This document shows positions 18,325 through 27,187 of a stretch of 64,000 nucleotides of DNA, one piece after another. The position numbers were made by a program, and so were the translations under genes. Source of the stretch: Planctomycetota bacterium (GTDB lineage: Bacteria; Planctomycetota; B15-G4). The notes under the pieces were generated by a model. It did no database searches. It was not told the DNA's origin and saw only the letters and a program-made list of their open reading frames with translations. Every line of letters begins with the position of its first letter. Within the stretch, counting starts at the first letter, position 1. The DNA is taken from assembly GCA_029259715.1 (NCBI GenBank), contig JAJDEP010000017.1, positions 1-64,000 of the forward strand. The letters are read 5' to 3'.

Positions 18325-19517
18325 GCCCGGGCCACCTGCAGTTTCTCGCGCAGGAAGCGGGCCACCTGCTGACCCCGAGCCGACCAGTCGTAGGCCTGGA
18401 CGTCCTGCTGGGCCCGGGCGCTCAAGCGGCGCATCCCGTCGGGGTCGTCGACGAGCGAGCGGATGCCGTTCGCCAGGGCCTCGGGATCGTCGGGCGTCAC
18501 CATGCGGGCGTTGTAACCGTCGGTGAGCACCTCACGCAGGCTGGGGATGTCGCTGGCCACGATGGGCCGCCCTGACGCCATGGCCTCGAACAGCTTGAGC
18601 GGCGAGGTGTAACGGGCGGAAATGGCTTCCGTCGCCGTGTTGGGCAGGGCGATCACGTCCGCCGCCGCCAGGTGGAAGGGCACGGCCAGCGACGGGATCG
18701 TGCCGGTGAAGGTCACGCGGCCGGGCGCGTGTTGCTGGGCCAGCGCCACCACGCGGTCGAGGTTGATCTTGTCGCCCCCCACCACCATCAGCCGCACGTC
18801 CGGCAGGCGCCCCATGGCCTCCACCAGCGTGTCGACGCCCTTCCACTTGTAGAGCTGGCCGGCGTAGACGACGAGCGGCGTGTCGGCGGGCAGCCCGAGG
18901 TGCGTCCGCGCCGTGGGCGCGTCGGGCAGGCCCACGAAGCGGTGCAGGTGCACGCCGTCCCGCGCCACCAAAATCGCCTCGGGATCGACACCTTCGCCGA
19001 TGAGCTCCTCGCGCAGGGCGTCGGTGATGGTGATCACAGCGGGCAGGCGCGCGAGCGCCCGCATCACCCAGCGCCGCCGCGACGGCGTGTTGGGCAGGTT
19101 GTGAACCTCCGCCGCGAGCCGGGCCACATGGCGGCGTCGCAGCCCGGAGACGAGCAGATCGAGGGTGTAGTGGTCGCGCACGAGCAGGGCCGAGCGCCGC
19201 TGCACGGCGGCCCGGGCCAGGGCCCGCCACCCGAAGGTGGCCGACTGCACCAGGAACGGCACGCGCTGCAGCCGCGGCGGCAGCATGTCGATGGTGTCGA
19301 GGCTCGCGATGCGCTCGACCCGGAAGGTGCGGCGCACCCCGTAGTAGTTGTGGACGTCGGTGTCCTGGTAGGGGAAGCGCCGCGGCACGACCACGCTCAC
19401 GTTGAGCCCCGTCGACGAGAGGGCCTCGGCCATGGCCGCCACCTGCAGGCCGTGGGCCCGCGGGCTGGGAAAGCGGATGTTCACGACGAGGTCGAGGTGG
19501 GTGAAGCCACGCTTCAC
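18321..19517 (-). CDS. GT4-family glycosyltransferase
   Basis: 398 residues starting at GTG 19517, which overlaps the upstream stop as GTGA. The motifs FPSPRAHGLQVAAMAEAL (N-terminal), YAGQLYKWKGVDTLVEAM and TSPLKLFEAMASGRPIVASD (C-terminal) are clear GT4 signatures; the SPLKLFEAMA stretch contains the E(x7)E-type donor site. The frame extends further upstream but that part is antisense to the C-terminus of the sulfatase-fold gene. It ends in an ATGA overlap with the GT-C gene. Confidence 0.88.
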   Translation of the reverse strand: MKRGFTHLDLVVNIRFPSPRAHGLQVAAMAEALSSTGLNVSVVVPRRFPYQDTDVHNYYGVRRTFRVERIASLDTIDMLPPRLQRVPFLVQSATFGWRALARAAVQRRSALLVRDHYTLDLLVSGLRRRHVARLAAEVHNLPNTPSRRRWVMRALARLPAVITITDALREELIGEGVDPEAILVARDGVHLHRFVGLPDAPTARTHLGLPADTPLVVYAGQLYKWKGVDTLVEAMGRLPDVRLMVVGGDKINLDRVVALAQQHAPGRVTFTGTIPSLAVPFHLAAADVIALPNTATEAISARYTSPLKLFEAMASGRPIVASDIPSLREVLTDGYNARMVTPDDPEALANGIRSLVDDPDGMRRLSARAQQDVQAYDWSARGQQVARFLREKLQVARA

Positions 19518-21550
19518 GAGCCGGACCCGCCCAGGACGTCTTCTTCGCTCTTCTCGTTCGGGCCGAGATACGGATTCGCCTCGAGCTCCTGCTCCTTGAC
19601 CCCCGCATCGATGTAGCCGAGCTCCTGGAGTCGTTCGAAGAGCACGGGATCCATGGCGAACGTCGGCAGTGATGAGAGCGCCGGCTGCGACGCGTGGTAA
19701 TCGCGCATGCGTTGCCACAGGGCGTCCCACGGCGGCTCGCCGAGCGCATCGGCCCAGCGCGGCTCGAATTCACCGGGGTCCGTCGCGAGGTCGTGGACCC
19801 GCACGTGCTTGTGGTCAGTGGTGACGCCGTTCAAGTAATCGCGCCGCGCCACGATCTTCTTGTCGCCCATGAGCATGGCGATGTAGCGGTTGTTCTCGGA
19901 GAACACCGCTTCCTCGCCGGGCGGCACCGGCTGTCCGCCCGCATCGGGCACGAGGCTGCGCCCCGGCCCCTGCTCGAGGGTGCCGCGTCCGACCACGTCG
20001 ATGACCGTCGCCGGGATGTCCATGGCCTCCACGAGATGCGTGACGCGCATCCCGGCGTGGGCCTGGCCGGGGAAGCGCACCACGAGCGGGATGTAGAGGT
20101 TGCTGTTGAACATCCAGTCGTGTTCGAAGACCTCGTGCTCGTAGAGCTCCTCGCCGTGATCGCTGGTGAACAGGATCAGCGTTTCGTCGGCGATGCCGAG
20201 CGCGTCGAGCTGGTCGAGCAGGTCGCCGAACATGTCGTCGGCGAAGGCGACACCGCCGTCGTAGAGGGCCTCGACATGGGCGAGGTCCTGCTCGTCGAAC
20301 GGCAGGTTGCCCTTCACGATCTCCTGGCCGTGCCCCTGACGGAACGGGTGGTAAGGGCCTTCGTAGCCCGGGTCGTAGAGATAATCGTAGGGCGCGGGCG
20401 GCCCGTACGGCGTGTGCGTCGAGTAGTAGTGCACCATCGCGAAGAAGGGCCGGTGCGCCACAGCCCGCATCCACTTCATGGCCTCGGTGTTCACCAGCCG
20501 GGGGTCGAGCTTCTGCCGGATCTTGTTCTTGAAGATGTTGATCAGCAGGTCCGACTTGACGATGGACCACTTGCTGCTGCGCGTCACCGGTTCGTGGCCG
20601 ACGATGGTCTCGAAGTAGGTGTCGAAGCCTTCGAGCAGACCGTTGCCATTCGACAGGGTGCCGGTGAGGAACGCCCCGGTGACCCAGCCCTCGTCCTGCA
20701 GCGCCCGGGTGATGGTGCGGTTGCGCTGGGGGTCGAGCCGCTGGTTGGGCAGCATGTTCATGAGGCCGTGCTGGCGCGGGTACTTACCCGTGAGGAATGA
20801 CCCGAAGGAGGTCCAGGTGAACGGCGCCTGCACCACGGTCCGCTCGTAGACCACGCCCTGCCGGGCGAAGGCGTCGACCCGCGGCGAGATGGGCGGATCG
20901 CGGCGGTCGTAGCCGTAGCACCCGAGGCGATCGGCCCGCAGGGCGTCGACCACCACCAGCAGCACGTTGGGCGGGCGCCCCTCCGGCGCGGGCCGGTCGG
21001 CGAAGCCCACGAGCTGCGATTCGCGCCACTCGGCCCAGCCGCCGCCGATGCCCAGCACCAACAGGGTGGCGAGCAGCAACCCCCGCCTCGGCGATCCGAG
21101 CCGTCCCGGCCGGAGCACCAGGAAGGCCACCCCCAGCGACAGCACCAACAGCACCACGCTCAAAGCCAGGCGGTAGGGGTGGGTGAAGGGCAGGCCCGCA
21201 TGGAATTGCAGCCAGCCGATCTGCTTGGAATACCAATACAGGTTGAGGAAGCAGGCCAGGCCCACGATGGCGCGGGCGCCCGCCCGGGGGCGCCCCGGGC
21301 TCCGGTCGAGGAGCCAGCCGAGCAACCAGCCCCCGATCACGGCCACCACGGCGCCCAGCAGGGCGTAACGCCAGGCCGCCTGCAACGTCACCGCCAGCAC
21401 GGTGGAACCGCGCACCGGAGGCAGCACTCCCGACGCCGACCAGGTCGGCAACACGTAGCGGGCTTGGTGGACCATCGCCTCGATGGCTCCCCACAGGGCG
21501 CCGTAGAAGAGGCCAGAGGCCAGCGAGCTTCGCCAGACGGGACGGTCCAT
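19514..21550 (-). CDS. Membrane-anchored sulfatase-fold (alkaline phosphatase superfamily) protein with Thr nucleophile
   Basis: 678 residues. About five membrane segments fill the first 180 residues, then a catalytic domain begins with PNVLLVVVDALRADRLGCYG, holding the metal-binding aspartates (Asp202, Asp207). The later pair TSDHGEELYEHE holds Asp464-His465. The usual sulfatase signature C/S-x-P-x-R is absent: the site reads APFTWTSFGSFLTG, with Thr245 at the nucleophile position. It therefore probably is not a formylglycine sulfatase but a phosphotransferase or hydrolase such as those adding phospho-groups to envelope glycans. An upstream in-frame ATG at 21565 overlaps the candidate -10 hexamer, so 21550 is preferred. 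The stop overlaps the next GTG. Confidence 0.75.
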   Translation of the reverse strand: MDRPVWRSSLASGLFYGALWGAIEAMVHQARYVLPTWSASGVLPPVRGSTVLAVTLQAAWRYALLGAVVAVIGGWLLGWLLDRSPGRPRAGARAIVGLACFLNLYWYSKQIGWLQFHAGLPFTHPYRLALSVVLLVLSLGVAFLVLRPGRLGSPRRGLLLATLLVLGIGGGWAEWRESQLVGFADRPAPEGRPPNVLLVVVDALRADRLGCYGYDRRDPPISPRVDAFARQGVVYERTVVQAPFTWTSFGSFLTGKYPRQHGLMNMLPNQRLDPQRNRTITRALQDEGWVTGAFLTGTLSNGNGLLEGFDTYFETIVGHEPVTRSSKWSIVKSDLLINIFKNKIRQKLDPRLVNTEAMKWMRAVAHRPFFAMVHYYSTHTPYGPPAPYDYLYDPGYEGPYHPFRQGHGQEIVKGNLPFDEQDLAHVEALYDGGVAFADDMFGDLLDQLDALGIADETLILFTSDHGEELYEHEVFEHDWMFNSNLYIPLVVRFPGQAHAGMRVTHLVEAMDIPATVIDVVGRGTLEQGPGRSLVPDAGGQPVPPGEEAVFSENNRYIAMLMGDKKIVARRDYLNGVTTDHKHVRVHDLATDPGEFEPRWADALGEPPWDALWQRMRDYHASQPALSSLPTFAMDPVLFERLQELGYIDAGVKEQELEANPYLGPNEKSEEDVLGGSGS

Positions 21551-21563
21551 GGAGACGGGAGGC

Positions 21564-21569
21564 ATCGTA
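21564..21569 (-). promoter_or_regulatory. Candidate -10 element (TACGAT)
   Basis: TACGAT on the minus strand, 13 bases before the preferred ATG of the sulfatase-fold gene and overlapping the alternative ATG at 21565. It could drive the downstream glycosyltransferases as a separate unit. Confidence 0.35.
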
Positions 21570-21633
21570 GAGGTTTACCCCCTCGGTTCCATGCGGGCCG
21601 AGATTCTTCGAAAACGAACCGCAGGGCCGCCCG

Positions 21634-23403
21634 TCAGGACGGCCAGCGCGCCCGGACGACCAGGCTCAACGCCCCGCCCTCGCCCCGGACCCGCACCTCG
21701 CCCTCGCTGCGCGTCACCTTCCCGCCCTGCGCCTCGACCTGCACGTCCTGCCACGCGCCCGGAAGACGATGCACCAGGGTGCCGCGGCCCGCGGCCACGC
21801 TGACGGCGTCGATCAGTTCCATGCCGGCGGGGCCGAGGGTCCAGGTCCGCTCCGTGGCCACCCCCGGCATGGGCTCACCGGCCCGGTCGGCCATCCCGCC
21901 GATGAAGACCACCTCGCCGCCTTCAGCGGCGAGCGCTGTATCCTTGAGTTCGGTGCGGAGGTCCCAGGCCGTGCAGGCCACCGGCTCGCGACCGCCGAGC
22001 AGCCCGCCCAGGGCGCTGCCGAGGACGCGGCCCCAGCCGCGTCCCGCGCCATGCCACTCGAACCCCGGCGATGCGCTCGCCCGGCCCGTCCGGCCGCCCT
22101 GGCCGGTGGCCACACGCTCGACGCCCACATGGATGCGGGCATCCGGCTGCACCGACCACGAGACCAGGGTGCCCCCGCCGCAGGCCGGGCCTCCGGCGTC
22201 CACTGCCGGGCCCTGGGCCCCGCGCCAGACGGCCGTCCCCCGGTGCCGCTCGATGTGCACCAGGCCGGCATCGGGCCGGACCACGTCGAGGTCGGGCCGG
22301 GCCGCAGCGTTGAGGGGCACGTCGTGGAGGATGCGCGCCACCCACGACGCGTCCGCCGTGGCCAGCAGGCGGCAGTGACGCGGATGCCCGGTCCCCTTGG
22401 GTTTGCCGTGGTGACTCTCCAGCCCGCCGTCGAGAGCCGCCACATGGGCCACCCACTCCTCCATCACCCGTCCGGCCTCCCCGGACCAGTGCGCGGCGTG
22501 CTCATGCTCGGGGAAGGACTGCGCGCTCCGATGCAGGGCGTAGGCGTCGAAGGGATGGCTGACGACTTCATAGGGCGGAGTCCAAAGCCCTGCCTCGGCA
22601 TCGAGGCCGAGCAACTTGCAGCCGCCCCCGCTGCGCAGCGCCATGACCGTGTCGGCGCCCGCCGCCACCCGCTCGGTGATGAAGTCGTCGAACGGCTGCT
22701 CGAGCGCCGTGTGCACCGCCAACACGAAGGCCGGCAGCTTCGACTGGTTCACCGTCGAGACGTGGGCCGCGCCGCCCACCGGCAAGACGCCCTCGGCCCC
22801 CGCCCGCTCAAGAGCCTGGCGGCAGGTGTCGAGGGCCTGCTGCCCCCACGCGTCGCGCTCCAGCCAACGCGCCGCACGGGCCAGCCCCACCGCCGCCCAA
22901 AGCCGGTCGAGGATCGACTCGGCGTGGCGGGCCAGGGGCAGCAGCGTCTCGTCGGCGCAGAGCGCCACCGCCTCGCGACAGCGCTGCGTCTCGTCGGCGT
23001 CCAGGCCGGGGAGGTCGCCACCCAGCAGGTCCGCCAAGGCGTCGACGGCCGCCCCGCTCTCCTCGGCGTGCGAACAGGGCGACGCGGGGTCGGCGCCGCC
23101 CGGCAGGAAGACCATGCCCTCCGACGCGCCGTCGCGGCCGAGCTGGTCGACGGCCCGCAGCAAGCGCTGACGCGCCTCGATCAGGTGGTCCTCCTCACGG
23201 GTGAAGCGCCACGAGGCGTCGTTCAGCAAGGCGGTCGCCGCGAGGCGGCCGGTGTGCTCGACGCCATGCACCGGGCAGAGCGTCGCGCCATCGGCATCGG
23301 TGTGCCCGCGCAGGAAGGCCAGCGGACCGCGCAGCAGCCCGAGCCGCAGGGCGCGTTGGTCGACCAGCTGGGTGCGTCCCCGTCCTGCTGCGATGTCACT
23401 CAT
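21634..23403 (-). CDS. Uncharacterised protein of the polysaccharide locus, possible alpha/alpha-toroid lyase-like
   Basis: 589 residues from the ATG that overlaps the upstream stop (ATGA). I do not recognise it with confidence. Residues 1-310 are mostly helical and residues 330-589 mostly beta, with Trp/Gly-rich strands and several HIERH/VGVER-type segments. An N-terminal helical toroid followed by a beta-sandwich is the plan of heparinase II/III and alginate-lyase-like proteins found in many polysaccharide loci (for example AlgL-like or heparinase genes next to glycosyltransferases). No signal peptide is visible, which argues against a periplasmic lyase. Two Cys and His near 43-48 (CPVHGVEH) might bind metal. 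Function is open. Confidence 0.45.
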   Translation of the reverse strand: MSDIAAGRGRTQLVDQRALRLGLLRGPLAFLRGHTDADGATLCPVHGVEHTGRLAATALLNDASWRFTREEDHLIEARQRLLRAVDQLGRDGASEGMVFLPGGADPASPCSHAEESGAAVDALADLLGGDLPGLDADETQRCREAVALCADETLLPLARHAESILDRLWAAVGLARAARWLERDAWGQQALDTCRQALERAGAEGVLPVGGAAHVSTVNQSKLPAFVLAVHTALEQPFDDFITERVAAGADTVMALRSGGGCKLLGLDAEAGLWTPPYEVVSHPFDAYALHRSAQSFPEHEHAAHWSGEAGRVMEEWVAHVAALDGGLESHHGKPKGTGHPRHCRLLATADASWVARILHDVPLNAAARPDLDVVRPDAGLVHIERHRGTAVWRGAQGPAVDAGGPACGGGTLVSWSVQPDARIHVGVERVATGQGGRTGRASASPGFEWHGAGRGWGRVLGSALGGLLGGREPVACTAWDLRTELKDTALAAEGGEVVFIGGMADRAGEPMPGVATERTWTLGPAGMELIDAVSVAAGRGTLVHRLPGAWQDVQVEAQGGKVTRSEGEVRVRGEGGALSLVVRARWPS

Positions 23404-24485
23404 GAGGGTGCGTCCGCGGGCTGGCCGGCCGCCGGCCGCACCCCGTCCATCTCCGCCACCAGGCGCGGGATCAGCCGGTCGAGGTCGTGATGCTCGACGA
23501 CGAGCGCCCGCAGGCGGCCGGCGAGGGCCCCGGCCGCGTCCCCCGGCAGCTCCAACAACGCCCGCAAGCGCATCGCCAGGGCGTCCACGTCGCCGGGCGG
23601 GAACATGAGTCGCGCGGCGAGCTCTTCCCCGAAGATGGGCGCGAAGCTCTCGTTGCAGGTGAGCGGGAGGCAGCCGGCACACATGGCTTCGAGCACGACC
23701 TTGTCGACGCTGCCGGTGTGGCTCGTGCTCACCAGCACCCGTGCCCGCCCCATGACCTCGCCCACGCGCGGATGGGGCACGGCGCCCAGCCAGCGCACCC
23801 GGTCGCCGAAGGCCACGGCCGCCCGGGCGTGTAGCCCGTCGCGGAAGGCGATGTCGTAGTCGAGCAGGACGTCGCCGGCGATCTCGGTGATCGGGCAGAC
23901 GTCCAGCTTCCCGAGGGCATCGAGCAGCTCGTCCTGTCCCTTGCTCGGCGCGATGCGCCCCACCGCCAGCACGTCGACGTGGCGCGGTCCGCCGCCCGGC
24001 GAGAAGCGCGACAGGTCGATGCCGTGCCCGGTGACCACGCACTGGCCCGGCGGGGTCGGCAAGCGGAACGACTCAGCGGAAGCCGTGAAGACCTTGTGCA
24101 CCAGGGGCGTGGCCATGCGCAGGCTGCGGTCGACACCGGCGTGGGTGTACCAGAGATACAGCGGCACGCCCCGTCGCCGCGCCAACGGCGCCACCGAGAG
24201 CACGAAGCGCGGCACCATGTGGGCCAGGATCGCGTCCGGCCGGGTGTCGCCGCCCATGCCCCGCAAGGCCCTGTTCATGCGCCACCACATGGCCAGCCGC
24301 CCGGCGCCGTGCTCGCGACCGAGGGAGACCACGTCGACGTTGTCGGGCAGGTCGGTGGCGCCCACCTCCTGCGCGATGACGGTGAGCCGGCTCACATGGA
24401 GGGCGAAGCGCTCGCACCAGGTGTGAAAGAAGCCCAGCACCGCATCCCCATGGTCGAGGACCTGGGTCAGGATGACGAGGTGCAT
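23400..24485 (-). CDS. GT4-family glycosyltransferase
   Basis: 361 residues. MHLVILTQVLDHGDAVLGFF opens the acceptor domain; VLAVGRIAPSKGQDELLDAL and STSHTGSVDKVVLEAMCAG form the donor domain. The E(x7)E motif is reduced, with Asp and Glu in SVDKVVLEAM. The start lies inside the end of the preceding glycosyltransferase gene (19-base overlap) and the stop overlaps the next ATG, so the three genes are one transcription unit. Confidence 0.85.
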   Translation of the reverse strand: MHLVILTQVLDHGDAVLGFFHTWCERFALHVSRLTVIAQEVGATDLPDNVDVVSLGREHGAGRLAMWWRMNRALRGMGGDTRPDAILAHMVPRFVLSVAPLARRRGVPLYLWYTHAGVDRSLRMATPLVHKVFTASAESFRLPTPPGQCVVTGHGIDLSRFSPGGGPRHVDVLAVGRIAPSKGQDELLDALGKLDVCPITEIAGDVLLDYDIAFRDGLHARAAVAFGDRVRWLGAVPHPRVGEVMGRARVLVSTSHTGSVDKVVLEAMCAGCLPLTCNESFAPIFGEELAARLMFPPGDVDALAMRLRALLELPGDAAGALAGRLRALVVEHHDLDRLIPRLVAEMDGVRPAAGQPADAPS

Positions 24486-25702
24486 GTCTGGCTCGAGGCG
24501 GTGTGGGTGGGAGGGCCGGCCGCGGGGCGCGTCCCGGCGGAGAGCACGGCGGCGTACACGGCGGCGAGACGCTCGGCCACGGCCTCGGCGCCGTGTTCGT
24601 CCCAGGTGCGCGCGGCAGCCGCCGCGGCGAAGCGGCGCCGACGGTCGGCAGCGCCTCCCAGGTCCAGGAGGGCGGCGGCGAGGCCCGTCGTCACCAGCTC
24701 TGTGTCGGCGTCGGCGGGCACCAGCAGCCCATCGACACCATCGCGCACGAGTTCGGAGACGCCGCCCACGTCGGTGGCGACGACAGGCACGCCGGCGGCC
24801 AGCGACTCCGCCACCGCCTGGGGCAGGCCTTCGCTCGCCGACGTGAGCAGGAGCAGGTCGAGGGCGGCGTACACCGCGGTGAGGTCGTCGCGCGGGGGCA
24901 CGAAGATCACGGGCGGTTCGGCGCCGACGGCGCTGCGGGTCAGGGCTTCGCGCAGCGGACCGTCCCCGACGATCACCAGGCGCGCACGCAGTCCCGCGGC
25001 CCGCGCACGGGCGACGGCGTCCCGCGCCAGCGCCGGCCGCTTCACGGGCGCCAGGCGCCCCACCATCCCGACCAGCACTTCGTCTGCGGCGAGGCCCCAC
25101 TCGGCGCGCAGGCGCCGTCCGGCCGCTGGATCGGGCCGGGTGCGCTCGACGTCGAAGCCCGGCGGCACGATCTCCATGGGCCGCGCGCCGATCACGCCGT
25201 GGTCCTCGCGGAGCTGCCGCTCCACGGCCTGCGACACGCAGATCAACGCATCGGTGCGTCGGGCCAGGCGCCGCTCGATGGTGGCGAAGGCCCGACCCAC
25301 CAGGGCGGAGAAGTAGCCCGACAGCACGTGCCCGTGGAAGGTGTGCACCAGCGCCGGCCGCGGCCCTTTGCACGACAGGGCGGCCCCGCGCCCCACCACA
25401 CCGGCCTTGGCCGTGTGGGTGTGCACCACGTCCGGGCGCCACTCCTGTATCAGCCGGCGGACCCGCCACAGGCTCGTGAGGTCGGACCCCGGCCGCAGCG
25501 CGCGGCCCAGGTGCGGCACCTCGACCACGGTCTGGCCCGCCTGCCGCGCGGCGTCCGTCAGGTCGCCCTCGCCGGGCCCCGGGCGGCCGGTCACCAGCAG
25601 CGTCTCGAATCCGCGCTCGGCCAGAGGCTGCGCCACCCGCAGCACGTGCCGCGCCGGCCCGCCGACATTCATGCGCGTGATGATGCGCAGCAGCCGGGTC
25701 AT
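24467..25702 (-). CDS. GT4-family glycosyltransferase
   Basis: 411 residues, first gene of the minus-strand polysaccharide locus. RIITRMNVGGPARHVL is a standard GT4 opening, VHTHTAKAGVVGR the conserved middle, and TSASEGLPQAVAESLAAGVP the donor-site motif with E(x7)E. It resembles WbpT/EpsF-like GT4 enzymes. The last 20 or so residues are Thr/Ser/Pro-rich and coincide with the overlap with the next gene. A candidate -10 hexamer (TAGAAT, 25796-25801) lies 94 bases upstream. Confidence 0.9.
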   Translation of the reverse strand: MTRLLRIITRMNVGGPARHVLRVAQPLAERGFETLLVTGRPGPGEGDLTDAARQAGQTVVEVPHLGRALRPGSDLTSLWRVRRLIQEWRPDVVHTHTAKAGVVGRGAALSCKGPRPALVHTFHGHVLSGYFSALVGRAFATIERRLARRTDALICVSQAVERQLREDHGVIGARPMEIVPPGFDVERTRPDPAAGRRLRAEWGLAADEVLVGMVGRLAPVKRPALARDAVARARAAGLRARLVIVGDGPLREALTRSAVGAEPPVIFVPPRDDLTAVYAALDLLLLTSASEGLPQAVAESLAAGVPVVATDVGGVSELVRDGVDGLLVPADADTELVTTGLAAALLDLGGAADRRRRFAAAAAARTWDEHGAEAVAERLAAVYAAVLSAGTRPAAGPPTHTASSQTCTSSS

Positions 25703-25752
25703 GGGCGTGAGCTCGTCATGGGGATCAGACGCCGCGAGGGGTGTTCGGCGTC

Positions 25753-25771
25753 CCCGGCGCCGAGCGCCGGG
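25753..25771 (-). terminator. GC-rich hairpin between the hydrolase and polysaccharide genes
   Basis: An 8-bp perfect stem (CCCGGCGC with GCGCCGGG) and 3-base loop, 28 bases past the stop of the alpha/beta hydrolase gene. It has no T run. It may end the hydrolase transcript, or sit in the leader of the polysaccharide transcript if that starts from the TAGAAT at 25796-25801. Confidence 0.4.
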
Positions 25772-25795
25772 ACCCCGGTCTCCGGCGTCGAGGCG

Positions 25796-25801
25796 ATTCT
25801 A
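25796..25801 (-). promoter_or_regulatory. Candidate -10 element (TAGAAT) of the polysaccharide locus
   Basis: TAGAAT on the minus strand overlaps the TAG stop of the hydrolase gene and lies 94 bases before the first glycosyltransferase start. It is the best -10 match upstream of the locus. No clear -35 box is seen. Confidence 0.3.
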
Positions 25802-26527
25802 GGCCCTTCCGACCCGTGCCACGAACGCCGCGATGGCGTCGAGCCATGAATCGGCCCCGGCCCAGCCCACGCCGCCCCGCACCGCGAGCGAGTGGTCGCC
25901 CCCTTCCACCCGCAGCAATTCGCCGGCGACCGGGCCCGGCACCGCACCGGACGACGCGTCGAACACCGAGGTCAGCAGGGCCGGGTCGGCCAGCGCGTCC
26001 CGATCCCCGGAGACGAAGAGTTGCGGCACGCGCACACGCGGCAGGTGGGCCGCCCGCTCGACGCCCGCCTTGCCTGCCGGGTGCAGCGGGAACCCGAGGT
26101 ACACCGCGGCGTCCACGCGAGCGACGGGCGACGCAGGATTGTCGGCGTCCTCGGCCAGCAGCAGGCTCGCCATGCGCCCGCCGAGCGACTTGCCGGCGAC
26201 GCACAGCGTCTCGTCCTCGAGCTCCGTCACCACCCGTGCGAGCACGGCGCGCCACGTGGCGAGCAACACCGGCGCCCGCTCGGGGGGACGCCGCTTGCCC
26301 GACAGCACCATCTGGTGCATGTACGGGAAGTGGAAGCGCACCACCGTCAGGCCGCGCTCCACGAGCCCCGCGGTGACGAGCTCCATGAAGTCGCTCGTGA
26401 GCGGCGCCCCGGCCCCGTGCGCGCAGACGAAACGCGGGCGCCCGGGCGCCTCGCCGTCGACGCGGAAGGTCGTCGGGCGCCCGTCGATGTCCAGCGTTCC
26501 GTGCCGCTCGCCGTCACCTGCGCTCAA
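25799..26527 (-). CDS. Alpha/beta hydrolase of the Tex30/KANL3-like family
   Basis: 242 residues. The oxyanion region is AHGAGAPLTSDFMELV, the nucleophile elbow is AGKSLGGRMAS (Ser in GKSLGG), the acid lies in VSGDRDALAD and the histidine in EGGDHSL, so the catalytic triad is complete. This is the pattern of the small cytoplasmic Tex30-like hydrolases, whose substrates are mostly unknown. It is transcribed in the same direction as HU upstream and the polysaccharide locus downstream, but hairpins lie on both sides, so it is probably its own unit. Confidence 0.85.
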   Translation of the reverse strand: MSAGDGERHGTLDIDGRPTTFRVDGEAPGRPRFVCAHGAGAPLTSDFMELVTAGLVERGLTVVRFHFPYMHQMVLSGKRRPPERAPVLLATWRAVLARVVTELEDETLCVAGKSLGGRMASLLLAEDADNPASPVARVDAAVYLGFPLHPAGKAGVERAAHLPRVRVPQLFVSGDRDALADPALLTSVFDASSGAVPGPVAGELLRVEGGDHSLAVRGGVGWAGADSWLDAIAAFVARVGRA

Positions 26528-26599
26528 GGCTGCGCTCTCTCTTTGTGTGCGTCACACCGGTGCGCATGCGTCGCGACGACGCGGTCCCGGCATGCAAGA

Positions 26600-26627
26600 G
26601 TCCCGGACCGGTAAGCCGGCCCGGGAC
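26600..26627 (-). terminator. Hairpin terminator candidate after the HU gene
   Basis: Twelve-base arms with one mismatch around a TAAG loop, about 75 bases past the HU stop. On the minus strand a short T-containing stretch (CTCTTGC) follows. A smaller hairpin (GTTCC, CGAA, GGAAC) lies at 26633-26646 on the HU side. Together they are a reasonable end for the abundant HU transcript. Confidence 0.5.
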
Positions 26628-26702
26628 CCTGTGTTCCCGAAGGAACGGTCCTCCCGAAGGAAGCTGTGCTCCCGTCCGATGCTCAGTCGGGAGCGACCCG
26701 GA

Positions 26703-27041
26703 TCAGACCAGGTCCTTGACGGCCTTCAGCGGGGTGGCCTTCACGACGCGACGCGCCGGCTTGGCCTTGAACATCATCTCTTCGCCGGTGAAGGGGTTGG
26801 TGCCCTTGCGCGCCTTGGTGGCGGGCTTCTTCACGACGCGGACCTTGATGAAGCCGGCCATGTTGAAGATGCCGGGGCCACGAGTGCCCAGCTCCTTCTT
26901 CATGATGGTGGACATGCTCTCGAACACAGACTTGACCTCGTTGCGGGTCAGACCGGTGTCCTCGGACAGGAGCCGGTAGATCTCCGACTTGGTCTTCGGC
27001 TTGTTCGCGGTGGCGGCTTTCTTCTTGGCCTTCTTCGCCAT
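26703..27041 (-). CDS. HU-family DNA-binding protein
   Basis: 112 residues. A Lys/Ala-rich N-terminal tail (MAKKAKKKAATANKPKTK) precedes a HU/IHF fold: helix SEIYRLLSEDTGLTRNEV, then GPGIFNMAGFIKVRVVKKPA and the DNA-binding arm region around TNPFTGEEMMFKAKPA. Ordinary HU has about 90 residues, so this is a tailed form like those of several Planctomycetota and Actinobacteria. It would compact DNA. The start is supported by AAAGGA at 27048-27053, the best ribosome binding site of the region. The long leader and upstream T-rich repeat suggest its own regulated promoter. Confidence 0.9.
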   Translation of the reverse strand: MAKKAKKKAATANKPKTKSEIYRLLSEDTGLTRNEVKSVFESMSTIMKKELGTRGPGIFNMAGFIKVRVVKKPATKARKGTNPFTGEEMMFKAKPARRVVKATPLKAVKDLV

Positions 27042-27143
27042 GGGTGTTCCTTTCTTGCGGTGATGACGGTTTGTGATTCGGCTCTGTTCGCAGGGAACAG
27101 GGTTCCGGTGAGACGAAATCCGGGGTTGCCGGATGAGGCGGGG

Positions 27144-27172
27144 AACGTATCCCCCGCCCACACCGGGTTCAA
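27144..27172 (-). promoter_or_regulatory. Candidate HU promoter
   Basis: On the minus strand TTGAAC (27172-27167), a 17-base spacer and TACGTT (27149-27144) resemble a sigma-70 promoter, about 100 bases before the HU ATG. The -10 match is weak (3 of 6). Confidence 0.3.
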
Positions 27173-27187
27173 GCACCAGATTCCCTT

